Below, one piece after another: positions 31,746 to 42,517 of a stretch of 42,517 nucleotides of DNA. This DNA is from Planctomycetota bacterium (GTDB taxonomy: Bacteria > Planctomycetota > Planctomycetia > Pirellulales > Lacipirellulaceae), in assembly GCA_022614705.1 (NCBI GenBank), contig JAKEIB010000236.1, positions 1 to 42,517 on the forward strand, in the 5' to 3' direction. The notes below the pieces were generated by a model. It made no database searches, was not told the origin of the DNA, and saw only the letters and a list, made by a program, of their open reading frames with translations. Position numbers and translations under genes: made by a program. Numbering within the stretch: position 1 is the stretch's first letter; every line of letters begins with the position of its first letter.

Positions 31746-31807
31746 GTAGGTTAGGCTTTCCAGCCTGACCTTGTCACATGGAAGTCGGGCTGGAAAGCCT
31801 AACCTAC
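31746..31807. repeat. Inverted repeat between divergent genes
   Basis: GTAGGTTAGGCTTTCCAGCC (31746-31765) and its exact complement (31788-31807) form a 20-bp stem with a 22-nt loop. It lies between the divergent helicase (start 31723) and the TPR-like gene (start 31896), so in the likely shared promoter region. Confidence 0.8.
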
Positions 31808-31895
31808 GCTAGACGCCCTTGACTGTAAACTTCTACTGGCCCTACACTTCAGAGGAAGTTTGAAGGTCGAGCGGCACCAGTTTTACGAGCCAGAA

Positions 31896-32882
31896 ATGAA
31901 ATCCGCGCATCGTCATGAATTGCAAACCAACGCGCTCGCGCAACGGCTGGACGTTTTGATCCAGCGCTTGCGGCCGTACGTGTCGACGGTGGCCGGCGTG
32001 GTCTTGGCGATCGCGGTGCTGATGCTGATCTGGTCGTACGTTTCGCGCTCGTCGGCCACCCGTCACGGCGCCGCCTGGAACGCGTTCAATCAGGCGGTTG
32101 GCTCCGCGCCGCCGAACTTGGAGGAGCTTCATCGCTCGGCCCAGGAATATCCGGGCACCAAGATGCAAGAGATGGCGGACATCACCTGGGCCGATGGCCA
32201 GGTATTTATGGCGTCGGAGAATTACATCTATAACCGCCGCGCTTCGAAGGAAGCGCTCGACCGGGCCACGAGCGCGTACCAGGGCATCCTGCAAACGTCG
32301 AGTGACAAGCGGCTCTTGAATCGTTCCCATCTCGGTCTGGCCCGCGTGTATGAAATGCGGAACGAGCTGGAGAAGGCTCGCGACGAATATGCGAAAGTCG
32401 GTGGTGGGTACGTCGAATTTGCCAAGCAACAGGCCGAGCGACTGGCGAAGCCGGAGGCGGCGGAGACGTACGCTTGGTTGGGCAAGGCCGAGCCGCCGCG
32501 GTTATTGCCGCCGACCGGTCCTGGCACGCCAGGCAGACGGCCGGCGTTTTCCGCCGGGGATTTGTCGCTGCCAAACGCTTCTCCCGAGGCCGGTGCGCCG
32601 GCGCCGAGCGCGACCGATCCAGCCGCTTCGTTTGAAGATCTGCTGAAGGGTTTGCGTGACCTGCCGTCGGAATCCGCCACTCGTTACGATGCTGGCGAGC
32701 AAACGCCGCCGGCCGAGGCCGGCGCGCCTGGGGCTAATGAAAGTGCTCCCGCAACGAACGAAACTGCGCCGGCTACCGACGGCACGCCGGCAACTACTCA
32801 AGATTCTCCGCCAGCGAACGACAACAAGTCGGCCGCTGAAGGCAGCGCGCCGCCGGCCGCGGAAGAAAAAGCGGCCGAGTGA
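31896..32882 (+). CDS. TPR-like, membrane-anchored protein (YfgM-like arrangement)
   Basis: A 328-residue protein. The N-terminal 25 residues are polar and conserved-looking (KSAHRHELQTNALAQRLD), followed by one membrane helix (VSTVAGVVLAIAVLMLIWSYV), then alpha-helical repeats to about residue 195 (AYQGILQTSSDKRLLNRSHLGLARVYEMRNELEKARDEYAKV), a TPR-like pair of helices. The last third is Pro/Ala/Glu-rich. The layout resembles YfgM/ancillary SecYEG-translocon proteins, but the match is weak. ATG 31896 is chosen; the TTG at 31860 lacks a good spacing to the AGAGGAAG site. Confidence 0.65.
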   Translation: MKSAHRHELQTNALAQRLDVLIQRLRPYVSTVAGVVLAIAVLMLIWSYVSRSSATRHGAAWNAFNQAVGSAPPNLEELHRSAQEYPGTKMQEMADITWADGQVFMASENYIYNRRASKEALDRATSAYQGILQTSSDKRLLNRSHLGLARVYEMRNELEKARDEYAKVGGGYVEFAKQQAERLAKPEAAETYAWLGKAEPPRLLPPTGPGTPGRRPAFSAGDLSLPNASPEAGAPAPSATDPAASFEDLLKGLRDLPSESATRYDAGEQTPPAEAGAPGANESAPATNETAPATDGTPATTQDSPPANDNKSAAEGSAPPAAEEKAAE

Positions 32883-32980
32883 CTTCGTCCTCCCAATTCT
32901 AGACTCTGACCTCTGACTTCTCATCTACTTGGCCACTGCAATTCGACGTCGCGCCTGAAGAGGCCGGCCAGCGGCTGGAC

Positions 32981-33928
32981 GTGTTTCTGGCCGGCAAGCT
33001 TTCGACATTCAGCCGGGCCACGCTACGCAGGGCGATCGACGCCGGGCACGTGCGCGTCGACGACAAGGCGTGCAAGGCGTCGTTGCGATTGCGTACCGAA
33101 GCGCACGTCGTTGTGCAACAGCTGGATGTGCCGCGCGAGGGGCCGGCGCCACAGGACATCCCGCTTACAATCTTGCACGAAGACGATGCGATCATCGTGG
33201 TCGATAAGCCGGCCGGTATGATCGTCCATCCCGCCAAGGGCCATTGGGAAGGCACCTTGGCAAGTGCGTTGGCTCACCACTTCGGCGCATTGAGCGGCCG
33301 CGGCGGACCAACGCGGCCCGGCATCGTGCATCGGCTCGATCGCGACACCAGCGGCGTGATCGTGGTCGCCAAAAACGACCAGACGCACGACGCGTTGGCC
33401 ACGCAGTTCAAGTCGCGGCGTGTGAATAAGGAATATCTGGCGATTGTCGTGGGCACGCCCAATGTCGATCGCGACGTGATCGATGAGCCGATCGGCAATC
33501 ACCCCACGCACCGCGAGAAGAAGGCGATTCGCCGCGAGGATCCGAACGCGCGGGCGGCGGTCACGGCGTACGAGGTGATTGAGCGATTCGCCGGCTACGC
33601 GCTTGTCCGCGCTCAACCGAAAACGGGCCGAACGCACCAAATTCGGCTACATCTTGCCCATATCGGTTGTCCAGTGCTGTGCGACCGGTTGTACGGCGGC
33701 CGGGCGCGGATCACGGAACTGGAATTGATTCCGCGGGACAAAATCGGCCAGGATACGTCGCAGCGTGAATTACCGATTGAGCAGCCGCTACTGGAGCGGC
33801 AGGCACTACACGCGCATCGCCTGGCGATTTCGCACCCCATTACCGGCAAGCGAATGCAATTCGAAGCGCCGTTGCCGGCCGACATCGAGCGCACGCTCGC
33901 GGCGCTTCGGCGCTGGCGCTCAAAGTGA
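32981..33928 (+). CDS. RluA-family 23S rRNA pseudouridine synthase (start uncertain)
   Basis: A 315-residue RluA/RluD-type pseudouridine synthase from GTG 32981. An S4 RNA-binding domain (LSTFSRATLRRAIDAGHVRVDD) is followed by the catalytic domain with the HRLDRDTSG motif (catalytic Asp), AIVVG, KTGRTHQIRLHLAHIGCPVLCD and the C-terminal H-A-H-R-L. The frame is open upstream to the stop at 32900-32902 and reads FDVAPEEAGQRLD, the usual beginning of the S4 domain. So the real N-terminus lies before 32981, but no ATG, GTG or TTG is found there: only CTG at 32906 and 32936. Upstream bases near 32900-32920 look like a low-complexity repeat. It is not known whether translation begins at a CTG or at the GTG. 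Confidence 0.85.
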   Translation: MFLAGKLSTFSRATLRRAIDAGHVRVDDKACKASLRLRTEAHVVVQQLDVPREGPAPQDIPLTILHEDDAIIVVDKPAGMIVHPAKGHWEGTLASALAHHFGALSGRGGPTRPGIVHRLDRDTSGVIVVAKNDQTHDALATQFKSRRVNKEYLAIVVGTPNVDRDVIDEPIGNHPTHREKKAIRREDPNARAAVTAYEVIERFAGYALVRAQPKTGRTHQIRLHLAHIGCPVLCDRLYGGRARITELELIPRDKIGQDTSQRELPIEQPLLERQALHAHRLAISHPITGKRMQFEAPLPADIERTLAALRRWRSK

Positions 33929-33936
33929 TTCGGTGT

Positions 33937-34004
33937 TCACGCAAAGGCGCTAAGGCGCAAAGTGTCATTATCTTTATCTTTGGCGACTTTGCGCCTTTGC
34001 GTGA
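33937..34004. repeat. Inverted repeat between the RluA-type gene and mscL
   Basis: TCACGCAAAGGCGC (33937-33950) and GCGCCTTTGCGTGA (33991-34004) are exact complements. An inner pair GGCGCAAAGT/ACTTTGCGCC (33954-33963, 33986-33995) follows. It begins 8 bp after the RluA-type stop. Confidence 0.75.
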
Positions 34005-34042
34005 GACTCGTATTTTCCTTGAACACTGTGTTGAGGTGAATC

Positions 34043-34480
34043 ATGGGCATGTTGCAAGAGTTCAAGAAGTTTGCGCTGCGTGGCAACGTGATGGACATGG
34101 CGGTCGGCATCATCATCGGCGGAGCGTTTGGCACCATGGTCAAATCGCTGGTGGATGATGTGATCATGCCGCCAATCGGCTATGTGACGAGCGGGATAGA
34201 TTTTAAGGAGGGGTCGTTGGATATTGGAGAAAAAGTGGTTGTGGCGGATGGTATGAAGCAAACTGTACCGGCAATGAAGCTAAAGTACGGCTCGTTCATT
34301 AACAGCGTGATTTCGTTTCTGATCGTTGCCTGGGCCGTGTTCCTTTTGGTGAAGGCGATGAATGCTGCCGAGGCAAAGTTGCGATTTGGAGAGATTCCCC
34401 CGTCGGAAGCGCCGCCTCCGCCGGAAAACATCGTGCTGCTGCGCGAGATTCGGGATTCGTTGAAGCGGGCGCCCGTGTAA
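34043..34480 (+). CDS. mscL: Large-conductance mechanosensitive channel MscL
   Basis: A 145-residue MscL. The N-terminal helix MLQEFKKFALRGNVMDMAVGIIIGGAFGTMVKSLVDDVIMPP matches the conserved first segment and pore helix, with the glycine-packed M1. A periplasmic loop (about 45-80) is followed by M2 (SFINSVISFLIVAWAVFLLVKAMN) and the C-terminal bundle LREIRDSLKR. MscL opens under membrane tension and releases solutes at hypo-osmotic shock. GAGGTGA lies 6 bp before the ATG. Its loop is somewhat longer than in E. coli. Confidence 0.96.
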   Translation: MGMLQEFKKFALRGNVMDMAVGIIIGGAFGTMVKSLVDDVIMPPIGYVTSGIDFKEGSLDIGEKVVVADGMKQTVPAMKLKYGSFINSVISFLIVAWAVFLLVKAMNAAEAKLRFGEIPPSEAPPPPENIVLLREIRDSLKRAPV

Positions 34481-34483
34481 AAG

Positions 34484-34561
34484 CTGTCATCCTGAGGGAG
34501 GCTCGGCGACCGAAGGATCTACATTGGCGCAAGAGATTCTTCGCTGCGCTCAGAATGACAG
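34484..34561. repeat. Inverted repeat after mscL
   Basis: CTGTCATCCTGAG (34484-34496) and CTCAGAATGACAG (34549-34561) pair in 12 of 13 positions. The inner part contains GAAGGATCT and AGATTCTTCG, a second pair. It begins 3 bp after the mscL stop and ends 28 bp before the deacetylase stop on the other strand. Confidence 0.75.
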
Positions 34562-34589
34562 AATCACCATACTGGGTTTGAAACTGCTA

Positions 34590-35321
<732 letters not shown>

Positions 35322-35374
35322 GGCTTCCAGTTTGGCCAAAGAGATGGCCGAGTGAAAGGCCGAGCTTGCGGATA

Positions 35375-35429
35375 GGGTGGCTGGGGCAACGCTCCAGGGC
35401 GCGTTACTGGGGCGTTGCCCCAGCCACCC
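35375..35429. repeat. Inverted repeat upstream of the BshB-like gene
   Basis: GGGTGGCTGGGGCAACGC (35375-35392) and its exact complement (35412-35429) form an 18-bp stem, extended by CCAG/CTGG inside. The 291-bp gap 35322-35612 between the divergent BshB-like and Asp-rich genes otherwise shows nothing recognisable. Confidence 0.8.
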
Positions 35430-35612
35430 AGATAAACAGCCAATTCTTGACAATCGGGCCGGCGGCTCATAAGAATCGCCAGCCGCGGAACGGGCCGACC
35501 GCTCGCCTGCGGCGGCCCGACTGCATAAGATTTGTGGGTCAAACGGTGGGTTGCGATCGCCGGCCCTTTTTCATATAAATTTCCAATTCTTCAGTCAGTA
35601 GGTGGGAAAACG

Positions 35613-35792
35613 ATGGCAACAGATCCATTCGAAGATTTTGACGACGACGATTTCGACGACGACTTCGACGACGACTTCGAAGAGGAGTGGGACGAAGAGC
35701 TGCCGGGCGACGCGGACCAGTTCGAGCCCGACGAGGTCGCGGGGAACGCGGACGGCGTCGAGGAAGACGCAGACTTCGAAGACGAAGATTGA
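35613..35792 (+). CDS. Small Asp/Glu-rich acidic protein
   Basis: A 59-residue protein in which over half the residues are Asp or Glu, including a D-F-D-D-D repeat (DDDFDDDFDDDFEEEWDEEL). ATG 35613 follows TAGGTGG. The frame is open upstream to 35532. Highly acidic small proteins of this kind occur in planctomycetes; function unknown. Low-complexity composition and the Asp-codon-repeat (GACGAC/TTCGACGAC) make the call less sure. Confidence 0.6.
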   Translation: MATDPFEDFDDDDFDDDFDDDFEEEWDEELPGDADQFEPDEVAGNADGVEEDADFEDED

Positions 35793-36275
35793 ATTTGGCA
35801 GTCGCCGACTCTCGCGCCGCTGGTTAGTTCGTCGTTTGCGTCTCGGCGTGTCAAGCCCCAATAGTTGGCCACCGCGCGCGGCCAAATTTTCTTGTAGGAA
35901 TTGGCCACCACTTGTGCTAGGCTCATTCCAGTGAATTGAAATGACCGCCCGCGCGTGTTGCTGCTGGAAGAGCTCTCGCCGGTACGGCCTCGCAACTGAT
36001 TCATCCCATGCATAGGTTCGCGACCTCCCTCTTGGAGAGACAGCTCTGCGGCGCCAGCCCCGGCCCATTGGCCGGCAGGCCCCACGCCAGGCGGTTGGGT
36101 TGAGGATCCAGCGTGCGCTGCTCGACGGCTGCCGACCCTGCCGGTGATGCATGGTCGGATCATGGTCGGTCGCTGCGCCCCGCCGCTCGATCATCAGCCT
36201 AGTGGGCCCAGCATTTCTTTTTTTCCTTGCCATGTTTGCACAACTGTCGTGGAAGTTGCCAGACTTTAGCGCGTC

Positions 36276-36300
36276 GCTGAATTCTTGCGAATCCAGCTAC
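36276..36300. repeat. Short palindrome, copy 2
   Basis: GCTGAATTCTTGCGAATCCA followed by GCTAC; matches 15742-15766 in 23 of 25 positions, with one change in the right arm. See copy 1. Confidence 0.65.
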
Positions 36301-36340
36301 GCAAACTAGGTATTGAATTTGCTTCTAGTAGAACCATAAA

Positions 36341-36361
36341 GCCGCGACCGTTGGTCGCGGC
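36341..36361. repeat. Hairpin 45 bp upstream of ileS
   Basis: GCCGCGACC, GTT loop, GGTCGCGGC: a perfect 9-bp stem. It is the last structure before the ileS start codon and could influence its expression; no U-tract follows. Confidence 0.6.
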
Positions 36362-36405
36362 CGACGATCTGGCGCGCGCATCGAGACGTGTGAACCAAAT
36401 TAGCA

Positions 36406-40008
<3,603 letters not shown>

Positions 40009-40038
40009 CGCGCACAAAGTAAGCTTGCCACGCAAATC

Positions 40039-40722
40039 ATGACTGAAGCGAAAATTACGCTCGCCGTGTTGATCTCCGGCAGCGGCCGAACTCTAAAGAA
40101 CTTTATCGACCTGGCGACCGAAGGCGAGTTGCCGGCGGACATTCGGCTTGTGGTATCAAGCACGACGAATGCTGCCGGATTGCGATTTGCCGAGGAGGCC
40201 GGAATTAAGACGCGGGTAGTTTGCCGCGGCGATTTTGCGGCCGGCGTGGCGGGAGACAAGGAGTTTGGCGATGCAATTTTCGACGCGTGCCGCGAGGCGG
40301 GTGTGGACTATGTGGCGATGGCCGGGTTTATGAAGCTCGCGCCGCTGCCGGACGATTTTGCCGGTCGCGTCGTGAACATTCATCCGGCACTGATCCCGGC
40401 GTTTTGCGGCAAGGGAATGTACGGCGACCGAGTCCACCAGGCGGTGCTCGACGCGGGCGTAAAGGTGACCGGCTGCACGGTGCACTTCGTCGACAACGAG
40501 TACGACGCCGGGCCAATCATCTGGCAGCAGCCCGTGCCCGTGTTCGACGACGATACGGCCGAGTCGCTGGGAAAACGAGTTTTCGAGGTCGAAAAAGAAG
40601 CGTATCCGCACGTGCTGAAGATGTTGGTTGCGGGGCGAGTAAAATTGGAGGGTCGGCGCGTAACGATTGCAAAAGCGGCCCGCGGCGAGCGTTCGCGGGC
40701 AGGCGCATATCCTGACGAGTAG
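40039..40722 (+). CDS. purN: Phosphoribosylglycinamide formyltransferase
   Basis: A 227-residue PurN, which transfers a formyl group from 10-formyl-tetrahydrofolate to GAR in purine synthesis. The N-terminal phosphate-binding region VLISGSGRTLKNFID, the catalytic Asn-His pair in VVNIHPALIPAF and the Asp in DNEYDAGPII are intact. The usual length is about 190-215; a short C-terminal extension rich in Arg and Ala follows residue 205. It lies 30 bp after ileS, so the two may be co-transcribed. purM is at the other end of the window. Confidence 0.94.
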   Translation: MTEAKITLAVLISGSGRTLKNFIDLATEGELPADIRLVVSSTTNAAGLRFAEEAGIKTRVVCRGDFAAGVAGDKEFGDAIFDACREAGVDYVAMAGFMKLAPLPDDFAGRVVNIHPALIPAFCGKGMYGDRVHQAVLDAGVKVTGCTVHFVDNEYDAGPIIWQQPVPVFDDDTAESLGKRVFEVEKEAYPHVLKMLVAGRVKLEGRRVTIAKAARGERSRAGAYPDE

Positions 40723-40745
40723 TGCAGAAGAAATATTCACCACGG

Positions 40746-40870
40746 CACAGAGGACACGGAGTTGAAATAGGATAAAAGATGAGAGATGAAGGATGAATGA
40801 ATCGTTTATCCTTCATCCTTCATCTCTCATCTTTCATCCGCTCGTCTCCGTGACCTCCGTGTCCTCTGTG
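40746..40870. repeat. Large nested inverted repeat between purN and the aldolase gene
   Basis: CACAGAGGACACGGAG (40746-40761) and CTCCGTGTCCTCTGTG (40855-40870) are perfect complements. Inside, a 27-bp arm of GATGA-type words (40771-40797) pairs with 40812-40838 in 26 of 27 positions, with a 14-nt loop. The whole spans 125 bp and ends 23 bp before the aldolase start codon; it must be part of the 5' leader if transcription begins upstream. Confidence 0.85.
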
Positions 40871-40893
40871 GTTAAAGAATTCCAGGAAGAATC

Positions 40894-41655
40894 ATGAGCG
40901 AAGTCAACGAACTGAAGAAAGCCATCTGCGAGATTGGCGACCGGATTTACAAGCGCGGTTTCGCCGCGGCGAACGATGGCAACATCACGGTCCGGCTGAG
41001 CGAGAATGAAGTGCTGTGCACGCCCACGATGCACTGCAAGGGGTTTTTGACGCCCGAGGACATTTGCGTCGTCGACATGGATGGCAAGCAGATTGGCGGC
41101 ACCAAAAAGCGATCCAGCGAAGCGCTATTGCACCTGGAGATCATGAAGGCCCGGCCAGATGTGAAGAGCGTCGTGCATTGTCATCCGCCGCATGCGACGG
41201 CGTTCGGCGTGGCGCGCGAGCCAATTCCGCAGGCCGTGTTGCCCGAGGTGGAGGTGTTTCTGGGCGAGGTGCCGATCGCGCCCTACGAAACGCCGGGCGG
41301 CAAAAAGTTCGCGCAGACGATTCTGCCGTTCGTCAAGCAGACGGACGTCATCATCCTGGCCAACCACGGCACGGTGAGCTACGGCGAGTCGGTCGAGCGG
41401 GCGTACTGGTGGACGGAGGTCCTCGACGCCTATTGCCGCATTCTGATCCTCGCGCGGCAACTCGGGCCGATCCACTATCTGTCGCGCGAGAAGACGCAGG
41501 AACTGATCGAACTCAAGAAGCAATGGGGCTTCACCGACCCACGCCTTGAGCCGAACTTTAAGGGCGACATCCGCGACAACGCCACGTTTCGTCACACCTG
41601 GGAAGTAGGCGGCGTGGCGCCGCGGGCGTTCGCGCCGCCCTCCGGCGATGCATAG
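40894..41655 (+). CDS. Class II aldolase/adducin family protein
   Basis: A 253-residue class II (zinc) aldolase-type protein. The zinc ligands are H95 and H97 in VVHCHPPHATAF and a third His in LANHGTVSYG. E76 in the helix EALLHLEIMKARPDV is the usual catalytic acid. Family members are L-fuculose-1-phosphate aldolase, L-ribulose-5-phosphate 4-epimerase and relatives. Planctomycete microcompartment loci carry a related fuculose-phosphate aldolase, but no shell genes are seen here, so its substrate is open. GGAAGAATC lies 5 bp before the ATG. The C-terminal 40 residues (after about 210) extend past the usual family end. Confidence 0.88.
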   Translation: MSEVNELKKAICEIGDRIYKRGFAAANDGNITVRLSENEVLCTPTMHCKGFLTPEDICVVDMDGKQIGGTKKRSSEALLHLEIMKARPDVKSVVHCHPPHATAFGVAREPIPQAVLPEVEVFLGEVPIAPYETPGGKKFAQTILPFVKQTDVIILANHGTVSYGESVERAYWWTEVLDAYCRILILARQLGPIHYLSREKTQELIELKKQWGFTDPRLEPNFKGDIRDNATFRHTWEVGGVAPRAFAPPSGDA

Positions 41656-41690
41656 CATCGTGGCTAGCTGCGGCTCAACATCACAGCGTG

Positions 41691-42509
41691 TCACTTGGCA
41701 TTGGATAGTATCATCTGCCACAGAATTACCATCGCAAACGCATTGAATAACGCATGAGCTACGATCGTCGGAACGATACGGTGCGTACGCTGATAGACGT
41801 ATCCTAGTATGAGCGCCAGCACGAAAATCGCCACGGGGTCGGGGCCATGGCCGTAGTGAGCAATCGCGAACAGCAGCGAGCTGAAGAGTATCGGCATCCA
41901 GCCGAAGGGCAGCCTCGCGATGCCACACGTCGGTGAAATCGTCGAAGTAGGTTCGGCGTGCTGGCCGGTTTCATCGATCGTTACTGGCGCCAGAAGTGCG
42001 TCGTTCGGTTGTTCAAGGATCTGCTGCAACACGACGTCGCTAATGGGATCATTTGTTGGCGTCGAGCGACGCCAGCCGAGCCATAAGTCTTCCCACTTCT
42101 CAAGCCAGCCCTGGAGCAACAGCCGAAATAAAATCTCTTCGGCGAGCGGCGCAACAATTACCGCCACCACGGATGCCAATAAGAGAAGCGTGAAGTTCGG
42201 TTCGTCGCCGGACACCATCTGAATCAGCGGGTGACTTGAAGATTCTTTATCCAAGCCAAGCACGTAGAACAGCAGTTGCTGAATGGCGTGGACCGGTGCA
42301 AGGGCGGCAAGAAACGCGACAAAGCCAATGCGCACATCGCGGGCAAGTTCTCGAGTCGAGGCTGGCATTCCAAGGTCGCGAAGGTTCGCGCCCGACAGAA
42401 CGGAGACCACGAACAAAATCACACCCACGATCAGCGTTTGCGAAACGATGAAACCGACCAAGTACCCGACAACTTGGGACGGATTCTGTTCTTTGACCTG
42501 CTGTGCCAC
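41691..42509 (-). CDS. CPBP-family intramembrane protease (possibly 5' truncated)
   Basis: A 272-residue membrane protein of the CPBP (CAAX protease and bacteriocin-processing) family. Motif 1 is E124-E125-ILFR129 in PLAEEILFRLLLQGW; motif 2 is FAIAHYGHGPDPVAIF, followed by IVPTIVAHALFNAFA as motif 3. Between motifs 1 and 2 is an unusually long hydrophilic insert (about 148-203). The start at GTG 42509 lies 8 bp from the window edge and the frame is open upstream, so the N-terminus may extend beyond it. Confidence 0.85.
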   Translation of the reverse strand: MAQQVKEQNPSQVVGYLVGFIVSQTLIVGVILFVVSVLSGANLRDLGMPASTRELARDVRIGFVAFLAALAPVHAIQQLLFYVLGLDKESSSHPLIQMVSGDEPNFTLLLLASVVAVIVAPLAEEILFRLLLQGWLEKWEDLWLGWRRSTPTNDPISDVVLQQILEQPNDALLAPVTIDETGQHAEPTSTISPTCGIARLPFGWMPILFSSLLFAIAHYGHGPDPVAIFVLALILGYVYQRTHRIVPTIVAHALFNAFAMVILWQMILSNAK

Positions 42510-42517
42510 CTCCTCTC

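Larger units (their letters stand above)
35793..36405. other. 613-bp intergenic region upstream of ileS, possible structured RNA
   Basis: No credible ORF is seen on either strand; the minus-strand frames (35595-36233, 35591-36163) are Ser/Arg-rich shadows of the acidic gene and of this GC-rich region. Hairpins are visible: CCGGCC-CATT-GGCCGG near 36059-36074, a self-complementary ATGCAT pair (about 36010 and 36149), and the palindromes at 36276-36300 and 36341-36361. A T-run follows GGGCCCAGCATTTC near 36217-36230, as a terminator of a plus-strand transcript might. No match to T-box, tmRNA, SRP RNA or RNase P signatures was found by eye. Confidence 0.4.

Noticed and set aside
35595..36233. 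212- and 190-residue minus-strand frames across 35591-36233
   Set aside because: They are antisense to the Asp-codon repeat of the acidic gene (hence Ser/Lys/Val runs) and continue through GC-rich non-coding DNA. No start signal or recognisable domain was seen.
35793..36405. T-box, tmRNA, SRP RNA or RNase P RNA upstream of ileS
   Set aside because: The conserved words of each (T-box AGGGTGG, tmRNA tag region, SRP GGAAGGAAGCA-type loop, RNase P GAGGAAAGTC) were not found on either strand.
40894..41655. Part of a planctomycete bacterial-microcompartment locus
   Set aside because: Only the aldolase-type gene fits; no shell protein, aldehyde dehydrogenase or kinase gene of that locus lies within the window.

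Overview
The window looks like chromosomal DNA of a planctomycete, probably of the Pirellulales. This is an inference, not a database result. It rests on high GC content, mostly unlinked single genes on both strands, two PEP-CTERM surface proteins, a eukaryal-like (type 2) isoleucyl-tRNA synthetase, a YhaN/YhaM-like ATPase and phosphoesterase pair, and several membrane or low-complexity proteins of a planctomycete type. No rRNA, tRNA, CRISPR array, prophage, transposase or plasmid function was recognised.

Layout. 1-625: the 3' end of an unknown gene and a DUF104/PemK-like toxin-antitoxin pair. 672-1733: purM. 1800-3954: two paralogous PEP-CTERM genes that share their upstream region as well as their coding sequence. 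4030-6131: a peroxiredoxin-like protein and a Tat-exported protein. 6192-8825 (-): a large DsbD-type thiol:disulfide reductase. 9084-10634: an SseB-like protein and a phosphotransferase of the APH fold. 10979-13786: a secreted zinc metalloprotease. 13808-15746: ParE/antitoxin, a Uma2-type nuclease overlapping a PII (GlnB-like) protein by 4 bp, then a receiver-like protein. 15769-21229 (-): a membrane protein, YacG, a polytopic glycosyltransferase-like protein, a GT2 glycosyltransferase and an LPG-synthase/flippase-like protein, which suggests lipid-linked sugar transfer. 21412-24368: an AI-2E family permease and a Pro/Ala/Ser-rich membrane-anchored protein. 24542-29454 (-): the YhaN-like ATPase and its phosphoesterase partner. 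29651-31723 (-): a UvrD/PcrA helicase. 31896-34480: a TPR-like membrane protein, an RluA pseudouridine synthase and mscL. 34590-35321 (-): a PIG-L/BshB-like deacetylase. 35613-35792: a small Asp-rich protein. 35793-36405: a long non-coding gap. 36406-41655: ileS, purN and a class II aldolase. 41691-42509 (-): a CPBP protease.

The most striking thing is not a gene. About half of the larger gaps, and at least seven reading frames, carry a conspicuous inverted repeat, often nested (an outer pair of arms enclosing one or two inner hairpins), with arms of about 9 to 27 nt. Several different sequence families are present. One family, marked by CTGTAGCTGG...CCAGCTACAG, occurs three times: once between genes and twice in frame inside conserved proteins (ileS and the YhaN-like ATPase). 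Other families interrupt the UvrD helicase, DsbD, the phosphoesterase, the APH-like kinase, ileS a second time, and the N-terminus of a glycosyltransferase. This looks like an active or recently active population of short palindromic elements that tolerate, or select for, in-frame insertion. It is the best candidate here for an undescribed system. No transposase in the window explains it.
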